In this document: piece by piece, positions 53,474 through 61,947 of the stretch
Numbering within the stretch: the first letter of the stretch is position 1
How the letters are laid out: every line of letters begins with the position of its first letter
From: Bacillus sp. V2I10
GTDB lineage: Bacteria; Bacillota; Bacilli; Bacillales; Bacillaceae
Length of the DNA stretch: 64,000 nt
Direction: 5' to 3'
Assembly: GCF_030817055.1 (NCBI RefSeq)
Contig: NZ_JAUSYV010000001.1
Location: forward strand, 2,380,001-2,444,000
The notes under the pieces: model-generated
What the model saw: only the letters and a program-made list of their open reading frames with translations
The model's database searches: none
What the model was told of the DNA's origin: nothing
Program-made: the position numbers and the translations under genes

Positions 53474-54688
53474 ATGGAATTGTTAGAGTCGAATAACCTG
53501 CCACCAATTCATCCCAGTGCCATCCACACAGTGAGAGAAATAGCTCAACAGCCTAGACTCTGGAAAGAGACATTAGAGCTTATTTCAGGATACAGCAGCA
53601 AAATCATGCATTTTTTTGATGAAGTAGAAAGAAAACACGATCAGTTTAGAATCATTTTGACAGGCGCAGGGACATCTGCTTTTGTTGGTGAAACAATTCT
53701 GCCTTATCTAAAAAAAATCAGCAACAATAAAGTGAAAAGCCTGGAATGTATTCCAACTACTAATATCGTGTCCAATCCTTACAACTATCTGGATTCAAGC
53801 TTTCCTACTATTATGATATCGTTTGCCCGCTCAGGAAATAGTCCTGAAAGCCTCGCTGCGGTAAACCTTGGAGAACAAATCATAGAAGATTTTTACGGTA
53901 TTATTCTAACATGCAACGAAGACGGATTTTTGGCCATGAAAAAGAAGCACGACAAGAATCACTTAGTAATCTGTATGCCAAAAGAGGCTAATGATAAGGG
54001 ATTTGCCATGACAAGCAGCTTTACAACCATGCTGCTGTCAGCTTTCCTATTATTTCACAATATGGATCTGGATACATTGAAAAAAGATATTGAGAAAATG
54101 GCTGAAGCTGGCGGAAAAATGATTCGTGACCATGATGCGGCCATTCGTCAGCTTGCTGAGACATCTTTTTCTAAAATTGTTTACTTGGGTTCAGGGGTAT
54201 TCGAAGGTTTAGCCAGAGAGTCTTCTTTGAAACTCTTAGAACTGACTCGAGGAAAAATCCCGCCAACCTATGATACTTCATTGGGGTTTAGGCACGGTCC
54301 AAAGTCGATTTTAGACAGCGGGACAATCGTTATTCTTTTCTTATCCAGTCACTCTTACACAAGACAATATGACCTTGATATATTGCGTGAAATCAGCCGG
54401 GAAACGGACCGAGGGCAGATCATAGTTCTTTCTTCCATTGCGGATGAAGAAGCAAAGCGACATTGTGATTATTTTATAAATGTCAAACTGGATGATATCA
54501 AGGAAGACATCCTGCTTGCTTTCCCGTATATTTTGTTCGGTCAGCTTTTAGCTATGCATAAATCCCTTCAGCTTGGTTTCTCTCCAGATAACCCTTCACC
54601 TACAGGAGTAGTTAATAGGGTTGTAAAAGGTGTTACCATACATGCTTATCCCACAAATGAACCAAAAGCAGGGGGAGATTGGCTGTGA
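53474..54688 (+). CDS. agaS: AgaS-type SIS-domain sugar isomerase/deaminase
   Basis: A 404-residue tandem SIS protein of the AgaS family, which deaminates and isomerises galactosamine-6-phosphate to tagatose-6-phosphate. Seen are ILTGAGTSAFVGETILPYLK, SFARSGNSPESLAAVNLG, and in the second domain VYLGSGVFEGLARESSLKLL, ELTRGKIPPTYDTSLGFRHG and PKSI. I chose the ATG at 53474 behind AGGAGGAG. The ending SPDNPSPTGVVNRVVKGV also fits AgaS. GlmS-like glutaminase domains are absent, so it is not GlmS. It starts the enzyme part of island 2. Confidence 0.9.
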   Translation: MELLESNNLPPIHPSAIHTVREIAQQPRLWKETLELISGYSSKIMHFFDEVERKHDQFRIILTGAGTSAFVGETILPYLKKISNNKVKSLECIPTTNIVSNPYNYLDSSFPTIMISFARSGNSPESLAAVNLGEQIIEDFYGIILTCNEDGFLAMKKKHDKNHLVICMPKEANDKGFAMTSSFTTMLLSAFLLFHNMDLDTLKKDIEKMAEAGGKMIRDHDAAIRQLAETSFSKIVYLGSGVFEGLARESSLKLLELTRGKIPPTYDTSLGFRHGPKSILDSGTIVILFLSSHSYTRQYDLDILREISRETDRGQIIVLSSIADEEAKRHCDYFINVKLDDIKEDILLAFPYILFGQLLAMHKSLQLGFSPDNPSPTGVVNRVVKGVTIHAYPTNEPKAGGDWL

Positions 54689-55536
54689 TCATTTCTAAAA
54701 GTTCTATTTTACTGAACGCACTTGCAAGCGGGTATGCAGTTCCTGCCTTTAATATTCATAACTTAGAAACGATGAAAACCGTGCTGGATACATCACAGGA
54801 ACTGCGTTCACCGGTGCTAATTGCAGCCACACCAAGTACTGTAAGATATATAGGTCAAGAATTTCTAATTGGAATGATGAAGGCAGCAAAGAAAAAATAC
54901 GATATTCCTATTTGTTTTCACCTTGATCACCATGAAAGAATAGAAGAAATAAAAACACTGATAGATATGGGCATTCCATCGGTTATGATAGATGCATCTA
55001 AACATGACTTTGAGGAAAACATACGAATCGTTAAGGAAGTTGTCGGGTATGCAGCTGAATTTGGTGTTTCAGTAGAAGCGGAACTGGGCCGGTTAAGCGG
55101 TATAGAAGATGAACTTACTATAGACGAGAAAGATCAAATTTTTACCGATCCAAAGCAAGCACATGAATTTGTCGTTCGAACTGGAATTGATTCTCTAGCC
55201 GTGGCAATTGGCACAGCTCATGGCTTGTATAAAGGCGAACCAAGAATCGATATAAAGCGTTTAGAGGCAATTAAAGATACAGTGGCTATCCCGCTTGTTC
55301 TTCATGGCGCATCCGGATTGCCGAGCCATTTAGTTCAGGAAACGATCAAACGCGGAATCTGCAAAGTAAATGTTGCGACTGAATTAAAGATTGCTTTTGC
55401 TAAAGGCTTAAGAAGCTATCTGTTATCCCACCCGGATGCAAATGATCCTAGAGACTATTTCCAAGATGGAGTAGATGAAATGAAAAAGGTAATTAAGGCT
55501 AAAATTAAGATGTGCGGCAGTATGAACCGAGGATAA
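54685..55536 (+). CDS. Class II ketose-bisphosphate aldolase (KbaY/GatY type)
   Basis: A 283-residue zinc-dependent aldolase. PAFNIHNLETMKTVLDTSQE, the zinc ligands in FHLDHHE, VEAELGRLSG, AVAIGTAHGLYKGEP and LVLHGASGLP, and KVNVATELK are all present. Family members cleave tagatose-1,6-bisphosphate or fructose-1,6-bisphosphate into dihydroxyacetone phosphate and glyceraldehyde-3-phosphate. The GTG at 54685 overlaps the agaS stop as GTGA and is nine bases after GGGGGAG; a TTG at 54679 is less well placed. The neighbours favour tagatose-bisphosphate. Confidence 0.88.
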   Translation: MIISKSSILLNALASGYAVPAFNIHNLETMKTVLDTSQELRSPVLIAATPSTVRYIGQEFLIGMMKAAKKKYDIPICFHLDHHERIEEIKTLIDMGIPSVMIDASKHDFEENIRIVKEVVGYAAEFGVSVEAELGRLSGIEDELTIDEKDQIFTDPKQAHEFVVRTGIDSLAVAIGTAHGLYKGEPRIDIKRLEAIKDTVAIPLVLHGASGLPSHLVQETIKRGICKVNVATELKIAFAKGLRSYLLSHPDANDPRDYFQDGVDEMKKVIKAKIKMCGSMNRG

Positions 55537-55540
55537 GCAT

Positions 55541-56476
55541 ATGATTGCTACGGTTACTTTAAACCCTGCCATTGATATAAGATATAATCTCTCTGGCTTT
55601 CAGAAAGGTCAGGTAAATCGTGTCTCCTCCGTTGATAAGACGATTGGGGGAAAGGGGTTAAATGTGTCCCGGGTTTTATCTCAATTAGGAACTGAGGTCA
55701 TTTGCACAGGTTTCTTAGGAGGGAAGAGCGGGGAATGGATAGCTGATCAATTGTCTCATGGGAAGTTAATAGACCGATTTGTGGCCATAGAGGGTGAAAC
55801 GAGATCGTGTCTTGCCATCTTATCCAAAAATGAACAAACTGAAATTCTTGAAAAAGGACCTTATCTTTTAGAAAATGAAATCGCTGCCTTTCTTGAAATC
55901 TATGAATCTATCCTTGAAAAAGCAGAATATGTTATTGTTTCTGGCAGCTTGCCGAGAGGGATAGAAGCTGATTTTTATCAGATACTTGCTGAGAAGGCAA
56001 ACCAGAAAAGGAAATATTTACTTATGGATGCAAGTGGAATTGTACTTGAGAAAGGTATAACCGGAAAGCCATTTTTGATAAAACCAAATATGGAAGAATT
56101 TAAACAGCTTGTTGGACTGGAACACTTGACCATTGATCAAATGATCAGGCATGCAAAGTCAATTTGCCGGAACGGAGTCCAATATGTCTTGCTGTCACTT
56201 GGTCAGGAAGGAGCCATATTAGTAAGCAATGCTATAATCCTGCAGGCTTCCATTCCTAAAGTAAAAGTAATTAATCCGGTAGGATCAGGTGATAGTATGC
56301 TCGCTGGCTTTACTTATGCTCATTCTAAGGACTTTCTCATTGAAAGAGCACTTAAATGGGCTTGTGCATGTGGGATATCTAATGCTGTATCAGAGAAAAC
56401 CGGATCTATAAATATATCTCAAGTTAATCGATTTGCAGAAGATATAAAAGTCATTGAATTAAGGGTAGGGGATTAA
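55541..56476 (+). CDS. 1-phosphofructokinase/tagatose-6-phosphate kinase family protein
   Basis: A 311-residue PfkB-family kinase of the FruK/LacC subgroup. TVTLNPAIDIRYNLSGFQKG, the di-glycine GGKGLNVSRVLSQLG, SGSLPRGIEADFY, KPNMEEFKQLVG and the catalytic NPVGSGDSMLAGF motif are intact. Between AgaS and a class II aldolase, phosphorylation of tagatose-6-phosphate to the 1,6-bisphosphate is the likely role. Fructose-1-phosphate kinase activity cannot be excluded from sequence. It starts four bases after the aldolase stop. Confidence 0.88.
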   Translation: MIATVTLNPAIDIRYNLSGFQKGQVNRVSSVDKTIGGKGLNVSRVLSQLGTEVICTGFLGGKSGEWIADQLSHGKLIDRFVAIEGETRSCLAILSKNEQTEILEKGPYLLENEIAAFLEIYESILEKAEYVIVSGSLPRGIEADFYQILAEKANQKRKYLLMDASGIVLEKGITGKPFLIKPNMEEFKQLVGLEHLTIDQMIRHAKSICRNGVQYVLLSLGQEGAILVSNAIILQASIPKVKVINPVGSGDSMLAGFTYAHSKDFLIERALKWACACGISNAVSEKTGSINISQVNRFAEDIKVIELRVGD

Positions 56477-56477
56477 G

Positions 56478-57410
56478 TTGAACTATATTGCATGTTTTGA
56501 TATCGGAGGAACATATATTAAATATGGACTAATAGATAGTACTGGCCATTTGCTGCAAAAGAACAAGATAGAAACACCAAAAGGAAATGTTCAAAAACAC
56601 TTACTTGAAATATTATGCGAAAAGATCAATGAACTAAAAAAAAATTTTCCTATATCCGGTATAGGTATTTCTTCTTGTGGGCTAATTGACAGCGAGAAGG
56701 GTGAAATCTTATTTTCTAATAACCTTAAAAGTTATACAGGGATGAAACTTGCTGAGCTTTTATCCAATATAACCACTTTGCCAGTAAGAGTCGAAAATGA
56801 TGTAAAAAGTGCATGTCTTGGTGAAATGTGGAAGGGTGCAATCCGAGGAAGGGAAAATGTCGTTTTTCTAACATTAGGAACAGGAATAGGCAGTGCAATT
56901 GTAATAAATGGAAAAATGGTTAACGGTTCAACCAAATTAGCCGGAGAGTTAGGTCACACTGTAATTGTCTATAATGGAAGATCATGCAGCTGCGGAAGAA
57001 AAGGATGTTATGAAAGATATGCATCTACCTCAGCTTTCGTCCAAGACTATCTAGAAGAAAATAAGAGTAAAGATGTAAAAAAGAACATATCAGGGGAAGA
57101 AATTATTCGGCTGGCTATGAATGATGATCCTGCAGCTTTTTCCGTTTACAGCCGATTTGTTCACTTTATTAGCATAGGCCTTGCAAACATCACTCACCTG
57201 CTTAATCCAGAAGCCATTATTATAGGCGGCGGAATAACAGAAAAAGCTGACCGTTTAATTATAGATATTAACAAAGATTTAAAAAAGGAAGTAATGGAGT
57301 ACTACGAACATGATTCGTTAGTTCTTCCATCTATGCTGGGCAATGATGCTGGTTTATATGGTGCATGCTACAATATGATTAACAAGCTAAACATGGTGAA
57401 TAAATATTAA
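56478..57410 (+). CDS. ROK-family sugar kinase
   Basis: A 310-residue ROK kinase. The ATP phosphate motif FDIGGTYIKYGLID opens the protein, LTLGTGIGSAIVING and AGELGHTV give the sugar site (Glu-x-x-x-His). The ROK zinc motif CSCGRKGCYERYAS is complete. It would phosphorylate the imported hexose or hexosamine at C6, feeding AgaS. The TTG start lies one base after the upstream stop, behind AGGGTAGGGG. It closes island 2. Confidence 0.9.
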   Translation: MNYIACFDIGGTYIKYGLIDSTGHLLQKNKIETPKGNVQKHLLEILCEKINELKKNFPISGIGISSCGLIDSEKGEILFSNNLKSYTGMKLAELLSNITTLPVRVENDVKSACLGEMWKGAIRGRENVVFLTLGTGIGSAIVINGKMVNGSTKLAGELGHTVIVYNGRSCSCGRKGCYERYASTSAFVQDYLEENKSKDVKKNISGEEIIRLAMNDDPAAFSVYSRFVHFISIGLANITHLLNPEAIIIGGGITEKADRLIIDINKDLKKEVMEYYEHDSLVLPSMLGNDAGLYGACYNMINKLNMVNKY

Positions 57411-57499
57411 AATTAAGATATTTTTTATAAGGGAAATAGTTGTATTTTTGATTAGAGGAGATACAGAAGGGGTTCCTGCTGATTTGCAGGAGGAGATGC

Positions 57500-57590
57500 T
57501 GGTTGTCTTTGATTTTCTGAATATATCGGTGAAATATCAATTTTTCGGCGAAAATCGAAAGATTTCGGCGATCGCCCAAAAATCAGGACA
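57500..57590. repeat. Short imperfect TTTCGGCG repeats
   Basis: TTTTCGGCGAAAATC, GATTTCGGCGATCG and a diverged ATATCGGTGAAATATC recur at about 25-base steps. They may be a degenerate interspersed element; I give no function. Confidence 0.35.
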
Positions 57591-57626
57591 CAACACGGAC
57601 TCACCACAATAGGAAAGTCCGTGTTG
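57591..57626. terminator. Hairpin between the ROK kinase and anti-sigma genes
   Basis: CAACACGGACT and AGTCCGTGTTG are perfectly complementary over eleven bases. It lies just after the minus-strand anti-sigma stop. The T run is weak, so termination is less certain. Confidence 0.6.
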
Positions 57627-57643
57627 CTTCCAGAAATGAAATA

Positions 57644-58384
57644 TCACGACGATCCCACAATCTTTTTGCCTCTTGGCTGGGTGCTGTATTGGTCCGGTTC
57701 GACGGTAATACCGATCTGATCAAAATCGGGGTTTTGTGCAAGCTGGTAGGTTAACACTCCTGCCCCTTTTTCATCCGGCTTGAAAATCCCGGCATTCTCC
57801 CGCTTGCCATTTTTTAATAGCCACACCTGGTACACTTCCGATCCTTCTAACCTAGGCAAATTATTGACTTGTACAACCAGCTTCTTGTCTTCGCCCTGCT
57901 GCAAAATAGAAGCATGGCCCCTCACGTCGCTGTTCGCTTGATTGGCGCTCTGTAATGAAAGTGTTGACAAAACTTCAATTGGAGCGGATTTTAAGTTTTC
58001 TTCATTCACAAGTTCATTTCTCAATTTGACATTTGAAATTGATAGACCGATTGACAGGCACATAAAGACTATCATGATAACAGCAGTTATGGGGGTAAAC
58101 TGCTTTTGAAGAAAGCTGCCCCATTCTTCCAGCTTTGCTTGGATTGACTTATTAACATTCTTTTTCTCACTCTCGAACACAAAATCCATTACTTCCGCCT
58201 TTAAGGATGCAGGTACTTCTTTTTCTTCAAAGTCCCAATGTAATGAATTCCAGGCTTCTGTCATTTGTTCATACTCCCTTGAGCATTCAAGACAATGCTG
58301 TAAATGCTCTGTAAATTTTCTTTTTTCTTTTGCATCCAACTCACCCGCTATAAACGAAAGCAGGTTTTCACATTCTCTGCCCAT
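57644..58384 (-). CDS. RskA-type transmembrane anti-sigma factor
   Basis: A 246-residue membrane protein. The N-terminal zinc-finger anti-sigma domain has HLQHCLECSREYE (His-x3-Cys-x2-Cys, residues 27-39). One membrane helix (about 95-115) follows, then an external RskA domain (about 145-246: VVQVNNLPRLEGSEVYQVWL, GITVEPDQYSTQPRGKKIVG). Such factors hold an ECF sigma factor at the membrane until proteolysis releases it. Its ATG directly abuts the sigma factor stop, so the two are translationally coupled. Confidence 0.92.
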   Translation of the reverse strand: MGRECENLLSFIAGELDAKEKRKFTEHLQHCLECSREYEQMTEAWNSLHWDFEEKEVPASLKAEVMDFVFESEKKNVNKSIQAKLEEWGSFLQKQFTPITAVIMIVFMCLSIGLSISNVKLRNELVNEENLKSAPIEVLSTLSLQSANQANSDVRGHASILQQGEDKKLVVQVNNLPRLEGSEVYQVWLLKNGKRENAGIFKPDEKGAGVLTYQLAQNPDFDQIGITVEPDQYSTQPRGKKIVGSS

Positions 58385-58939
58385 TTACAAATCCCCCATT
58401 TCCAAATGCTTCTTTAATTGTTTGAGAGATTGATGAAGCCTGCTCTTAACGGTTCCTACCGGTTCGTTTTCGATCTTAGCAATTTCTGTTAGAGAATAGC
58501 CTTTCCAGTATAGTAAATCGATTAATCTTTTTTGCGACATATTTAATTTGCTTTTTGCCTTGGCCACTTCACTGAAAATCAGCCTTTTCTCAATTTCATT
58601 GTTCGGATCTGCTATTTCAATTGACCAACTTGGATCCATTTGTCGGTTGTTTTGGGCATGAATATTGTCTTTCCGGATAAAATCAACGCAAACATTACGG
58701 GTAACAGTCAGAAGCCAATTCATAAAACTTCCTTTTAATGGGTCATAACTGCTTTTTGTCGTCCAAAGCTTTAAAAATACTAACTGGACAATTTCTTTCG
58801 TTTTATCTCCATTGCCGTTTGTAAACTTAAATCCAAAGCTATAGACTAATTTAATGTAGCGATCATAAAGTTCTTCTAGAGCAGGACGATGCTTTTTTTT
58901 CACTAATCTCATTAATTCGTCATCACGTTTGTTCTTCAA
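58385..58939 (-). CDS. ECF-type RNA polymerase sigma factor
   Basis: A roughly 184-residue sigma-70 factor with region 2 (ALEELYDRYIKLVYSFGFKF, FMNWLLTVTRNVCVDFIRK) and region 4 (LIDLLYWKGYSLTEIAKIEN, PVGTVKSRLHQSLKQLKKHL). It is of the SigK/RskA-linked ECF group. The most plausible start is the TTG at 58939; a GTG at 58951 overlaps the GAGGAG site. It precedes its anti-sigma factor with no gap, and the two genes downstream of the pair's promoter side (lipoprotein and binding protein) are candidate targets. Confidence 0.92.
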   Translation of the reverse strand: MKNKRDDELMRLVKKKHRPALEELYDRYIKLVYSFGFKFTNGNGDKTKEIVQLVFLKLWTTKSSYDPLKGSFMNWLLTVTRNVCVDFIRKDNIHAQNNRQMDPSWSIEIADPNNEIEKRLIFSEVAKAKSKLNMSQKRLIDLLYWKGYSLTEIAKIENEPVGTVKSRLHQSLKQLKKHLEMGDL

Positions 58940-59002
58940 TCGTACCTGCACTCCTCACTATTGATATCTTTATTATTGGTTAAAACCATACAATAGAATG
59001 AT

Positions 59003-59045
59003 GAAAAGGAACCATCACTCTTGTGAAAGTTCCTGATCCTTTTTA
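59003..59045 (-). terminator. Hairpin after the lipoprotein gene
   Basis: AAAAGGA and TCCTTTTT with internal GGAAC/GTTCC can pair around CATCACTCTTGTGAAA, three bases after the minus-strand lipoprotein stop. Confidence 0.5.
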
Positions 59046-59048
59046 TAT

Positions 59049-59537
59049 TTATTGAAAGACTGTTTCACTGTTTACAATAAACCATACATCTTTCACACCC
59101 TGGCCGTTTACGTCACCCTCTTTTTTGTCATTCACAAAGTAGTACAGAGGGTATCCTTTATACGTTACCTGCTCCGCCCCAGTATCCTCTCTTGTAATCG
59201 TACCGAAGTCTTTTTTATTGAACCCATCCGGCACTTCAAATTCCTTTTCTGTAAATGGCGGCCATTTTGCTAAGCAATCACCAGTGCAGTTGCTTTTTCC
59301 GGAGACGTCATTCTTAAAATAATATAGCGCCTTCCCCTCTGAATTAGTAAGATACTCACCTACCGCTTCATTCTTAAGCAATTGCAAACTTGCCGCGTCA
59401 TCTTCTTTAGCAACGGTTTCCGATGCTGCATCAGTTTCGCTTTGAGTTCCCTTTGCCGTTTCTTTAGCTTCATTTCCACAGGCGCCTAAAACAAATATAG
59501 CAGCAAAAATTGATAAAACAAACATCCATTTTTTCAT
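59049..59537 (-). CDS. Secreted COG4315-like lipoprotein with repeated YYF-ND motifs
   Basis: A 162-residue lipoprotein. The signal peptide ends in lipobox VLGAC, and a Thr/Glu/Ala-rich linker follows. Two repeats of the family signature follow: EGKALYYFKNDVSGKSNCTG with DCLAKWPPF, and YKGYPLYYFVNDKKEGDVNG with VKDVWFIVN. The family is widespread next to ECF sigma/anti-sigma pairs and its function is unknown; a redox, copper or haem role has been suggested by its Cys/Trp pattern. The ATG at 59537 is nine bases after AAGGAG. It lies 19 bases after the binding protein gene. Confidence 0.88.
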   Translation of the reverse strand: MKKWMFVLSIFAAIFVLGACGNEAKETAKGTQSETDAASETVAKEDDAASLQLLKNEAVGEYLTNSEGKALYYFKNDVSGKSNCTGDCLAKWPPFTEKEFEVPDGFNKKDFGTITREDTGAEQVTYKGYPLYYFVNDKKEGDVNGQGVKDVWFIVNSETVFQ

Positions 59538-59562
59538 CTCCAACCACTCCTTATACTAGTTA

Positions 59563-60348
59563 TCATTTCCATCCCCATTTTTGAAAAACTTGGTGTGAAG
59601 CTTCTGTTTTTAAGTAGTCGATAAACATTTTTGCTTTTTTCTTATTGTTCGAATCATTCGTTATACTAATAGGTGTTCCCCTATACAGTTTGTCTTCTTC
59701 AGGGAACAGAACCAAATCTGTCTCGTCTTTTAACCGATAATGCCAAGACTCGTATGTAATCCAAGCATCATATTTGGAATTAGCTTTCCAATGCTCAATG
59801 GCTTCCGCGCTTGATTTTACTGAAATGGCAATATTGCGGTCAATTCCAGGAATAAGCCCTTTTCTTCCCGCCAAATCCTCCCACAGTCCAAGCTGGCCTG
59901 CACCATTGACATCAATGATTTTAACGCCATTTTTCGTTAAATCCTCCAACGATCGAATGTTCTTTGGGTTTCCCTTTCTGACTAAAATGCCTGCCGCTCT
60001 CGGATACAGCTCTATACGTGTTTTTTCATCAATCATTCCGGGATATTTGAGCATCAAGTCACGAAGCATATATTCGGAGCCTCCATAAATAATGTCGGCA
60101 TCCTGTTTGGCTTTATCGATCCATTTTGCTTCTGGACCAGCAGTTACATTCACTTTTATTCCCGTTTCCTCTGTAAACCGTTCCGCCTGCTCTTTCATTG
60201 GCCCGAGAGGTCCTCCTGGTCCGTAAACGTTTACAACTTCATCATAATTTCGGGTGGTCTGAGCCTGTTTCGAATCCGCTGCTTCCGAAAGCCCGAGTAA
60301 TACTAGCATTATTAATAATAATCCAGCAATAAAAACGGTTTTGTTCAT
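59563..60348 (-). CDS. ModA-like extracellular substrate-binding protein
   Basis: A 261-residue exported binding protein with a signal peptide (FIAGLLLIMLVLLGLSEAA) lacking a lipobox Cys. NVYGPGGPLGPMKEQAERFT, TGIKVNVTAGPEAKWIDKAK, DIIYGGSEYMLRDLMLKYPG and YPRAAGILVRKGNPKNIRSL fit the PBP-like/ModA fold. I chose the start at 60348, six bases after GGGGG. No permease or ATPase accompanies it, so it may be a sensor or scavenger. It is transcribed just ahead of the COG4315-like lipoprotein. Confidence 0.82.
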   Translation of the reverse strand: MNKTVFIAGLLLIMLVLLGLSEAADSKQAQTTRNYDEVVNVYGPGGPLGPMKEQAERFTEETGIKVNVTAGPEAKWIDKAKQDADIIYGGSEYMLRDLMLKYPGMIDEKTRIELYPRAAGILVRKGNPKNIRSLEDLTKNGVKIIDVNGAGQLGLWEDLAGRKGLIPGIDRNIAISVKSSAEAIEHWKANSKYDAWITYESWHYRLKDETDLVLFPEEDKLYRGTPISITNDSNNKKKAKMFIDYLKTEASHQVFQKWGWK

Positions 60349-60698
60349 TTCCATCCCCCTTTTTTTACAAGTATCACTATAGGTAACGAGAAAAAACACA
60401 AAACGGTTTGAAATAATTTATTTTTTTAAAAAGAATTTTTTACTGCGTTGTTATTTTTCGAGACTTGTCAAGGATACGCCTTTAAAATGTGTTAGTAGAA
60501 GCAATTAACTCCAATCTTTCGGCAACACTCTTTACTATTAAACCTCTATCCTATTCTCAAACAGCATACTGCATCGTAACGGTAATAAAATCATTTAATA
60601 GCTCCTTTTAATTGTTGAACTTTTGAAGCAGGTTAGTTCAACAAAAAAGCGAATGTAATAGATAAGGAAACTATGTAAATAATTAGGGAGGTGATTAT
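60349..60698. other. Divergent intergenic region
   Basis: About 350 AT-rich bases separate the minus-strand binding-protein gene from the plus-strand VOC gene. A T-rich segment at 60418-60450 and no clear hairpin are seen. GGGAGGTG at 60686 is the VOC ribosome binding site. Confidence 0.5.
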
Positions 60699-61052
60699 TT
60701 GATTAACCCTATTTTAAATCAAATCGGAGCAGTCTTTATTCCAGTGAGCAACATAGAACAAGCACGAGATTGGTATTGTGACATTTTAGGTTTACAAGCA
60801 GATGGAGAAATTCAATTTGGTCATATTTACGTCTTACCTATGAATGGTACGGGAGTTGTATTAGACAGCAAGATTTATTCAGAACAAAACCTAATAAAAA
60901 CCCCCTTATTCCATTTCAATACAGAAAATATTGAAGAAGCATATACGTTTATGAAGAATAAGAAGATTGATGTAATGACTGAAATTCAACATAATCATTA
61001 TTTTAATTTTAAAGACCCTGATGGAAATCTTCTGATGATTTGTAAGTGTTAA
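60699..61052 (+). CDS. VOC-family (glyoxalase-fold) protein 1
   Basis: A 117-residue glyoxalase/bleomycin-resistance-fold protein. IGAVFIPVSNIEQARDWYCD opens the fold, LFHFNTENIEEAYTFMKNKK gives the second module and FNFKDPDGNLLMICK the closing strand. The TTG start follows GGGAGGTG. Members bind metal and act as lyases, dioxygenases or drug-binding proteins; nothing fixes the role here. Confidence 0.88.
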   Translation: MINPILNQIGAVFIPVSNIEQARDWYCDILGLQADGEIQFGHIYVLPMNGTGVVLDSKIYSEQNLIKTPLFHFNTENIEEAYTFMKNKKIDVMTEIQHNHYFNFKDPDGNLLMICKC

Positions 61053-61485
61053 TTAATATTTATTGAGATGATGAATAAGAAAGAAATGCTTGCGTATTTA
61101 GAATCTAATCTCATTTGTGAATAGTTTATAGTCAACAATCGGGTACTCTTCTTAAATAAGGAGGTTAATAAAAGAAAACGATTCAAGAATATTTTTCATT
61201 AAATTGTTTTTAATTAGAAATAAGTTTGATAAAGCTTAATGGGCATTTATTAAAGTGACAATTCCTCTATTCTATAATTGGGCACGAAATTGGGATAGTG
61301 TCTGTGAATTGTTGTGATTTGAAATAAAATGGATCAGTTTCATTTGAACAATTTGCGAGTAAAGTCCATAGTCGTACGACTAAAAACGGACACATGCTCA
61401 GTCAAATATACGATGTCTCTCTCATTTCTTATTTGTTATAATATGGAAAAATAATCCTTTTTTAAAAAGGAGGAGGGACTTAATA
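61053..61485. other. Intergenic region with a 14-bp palindrome
   Basis: TAGTCGTACGACTA (61369-61382) is a perfect palindrome, flanked outside by GTCC (61364) and GGAC (61388). A TATAAT box lies 55 bases further on (61437-61442), before the second VOC gene. An 18-codon ORF at 61074 has no clear ribosome binding site. Nothing else is recognisable. Confidence 0.5.
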
Positions 61486-61947
61486 ATGTTTCCAGGAACT
61501 CTATATGAAACACATGTTCAAACAAAAAATTTAGAAACAGCAATAGAATTCTATAAAAAACTAGGATTAGATCTAGCTCATTATATTGAAGAACGCCGTG
61601 CAGCATTCTTTTGGTTTGATAAAAAGAAAAAGAGAGAACAAATGCTGGGCGTTTGGGAGGTTTCAGAAGAAAAATTTCATAAAAGCCACTTTGCATTTAA
61701 GATTAGCTATGAGGATATCATTCATGCAAGAGAATGGCTTCTTGCAAAAGGTATAAGTCCAAGGCCTGCTTTTGGGCTTAAACCCTCTGAACCAATGGTT
61801 CATACTTGGACACCTTCTGCTAATCTCTATTTTTATGATCCAGACGGGAATTCTTTAGAATTTCTTTGTTTACTTCCCGAAAAGAAGAATGTGGAACGAG
61901 ATGTCATGTATTTAAGTGAATGGGAAAATATCAGAAGTGAAAAATAG
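61486..61947 (+). CDS. VOC-family (glyoxalase-fold) protein 2
   Basis: A 153-residue VOC protein with ETHVQTKNLETAIEFYKKLG at the start and NLYFYDPDGNSLEFLCLLPE at the end, the typical metal-ligand positions (His, Glu). The middle RRAAFFWFDKKKKREQMLGV is a strand-loop characteristic of the family. AAAGGAGGAGG precedes the ATG. A palindromic site and TATAAT box upstream suggest its own regulated promoter. Confidence 0.9.
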   Translation: MFPGTLYETHVQTKNLETAIEFYKKLGLDLAHYIEERRAAFFWFDKKKKREQMLGVWEVSEEKFHKSHFAFKISYEDIIHAREWLLAKGISPRPAFGLKPSEPMVHTWTPSANLYFYDPDGNSLEFLCLLPEKKNVERDVMYLSEWENIRSEK

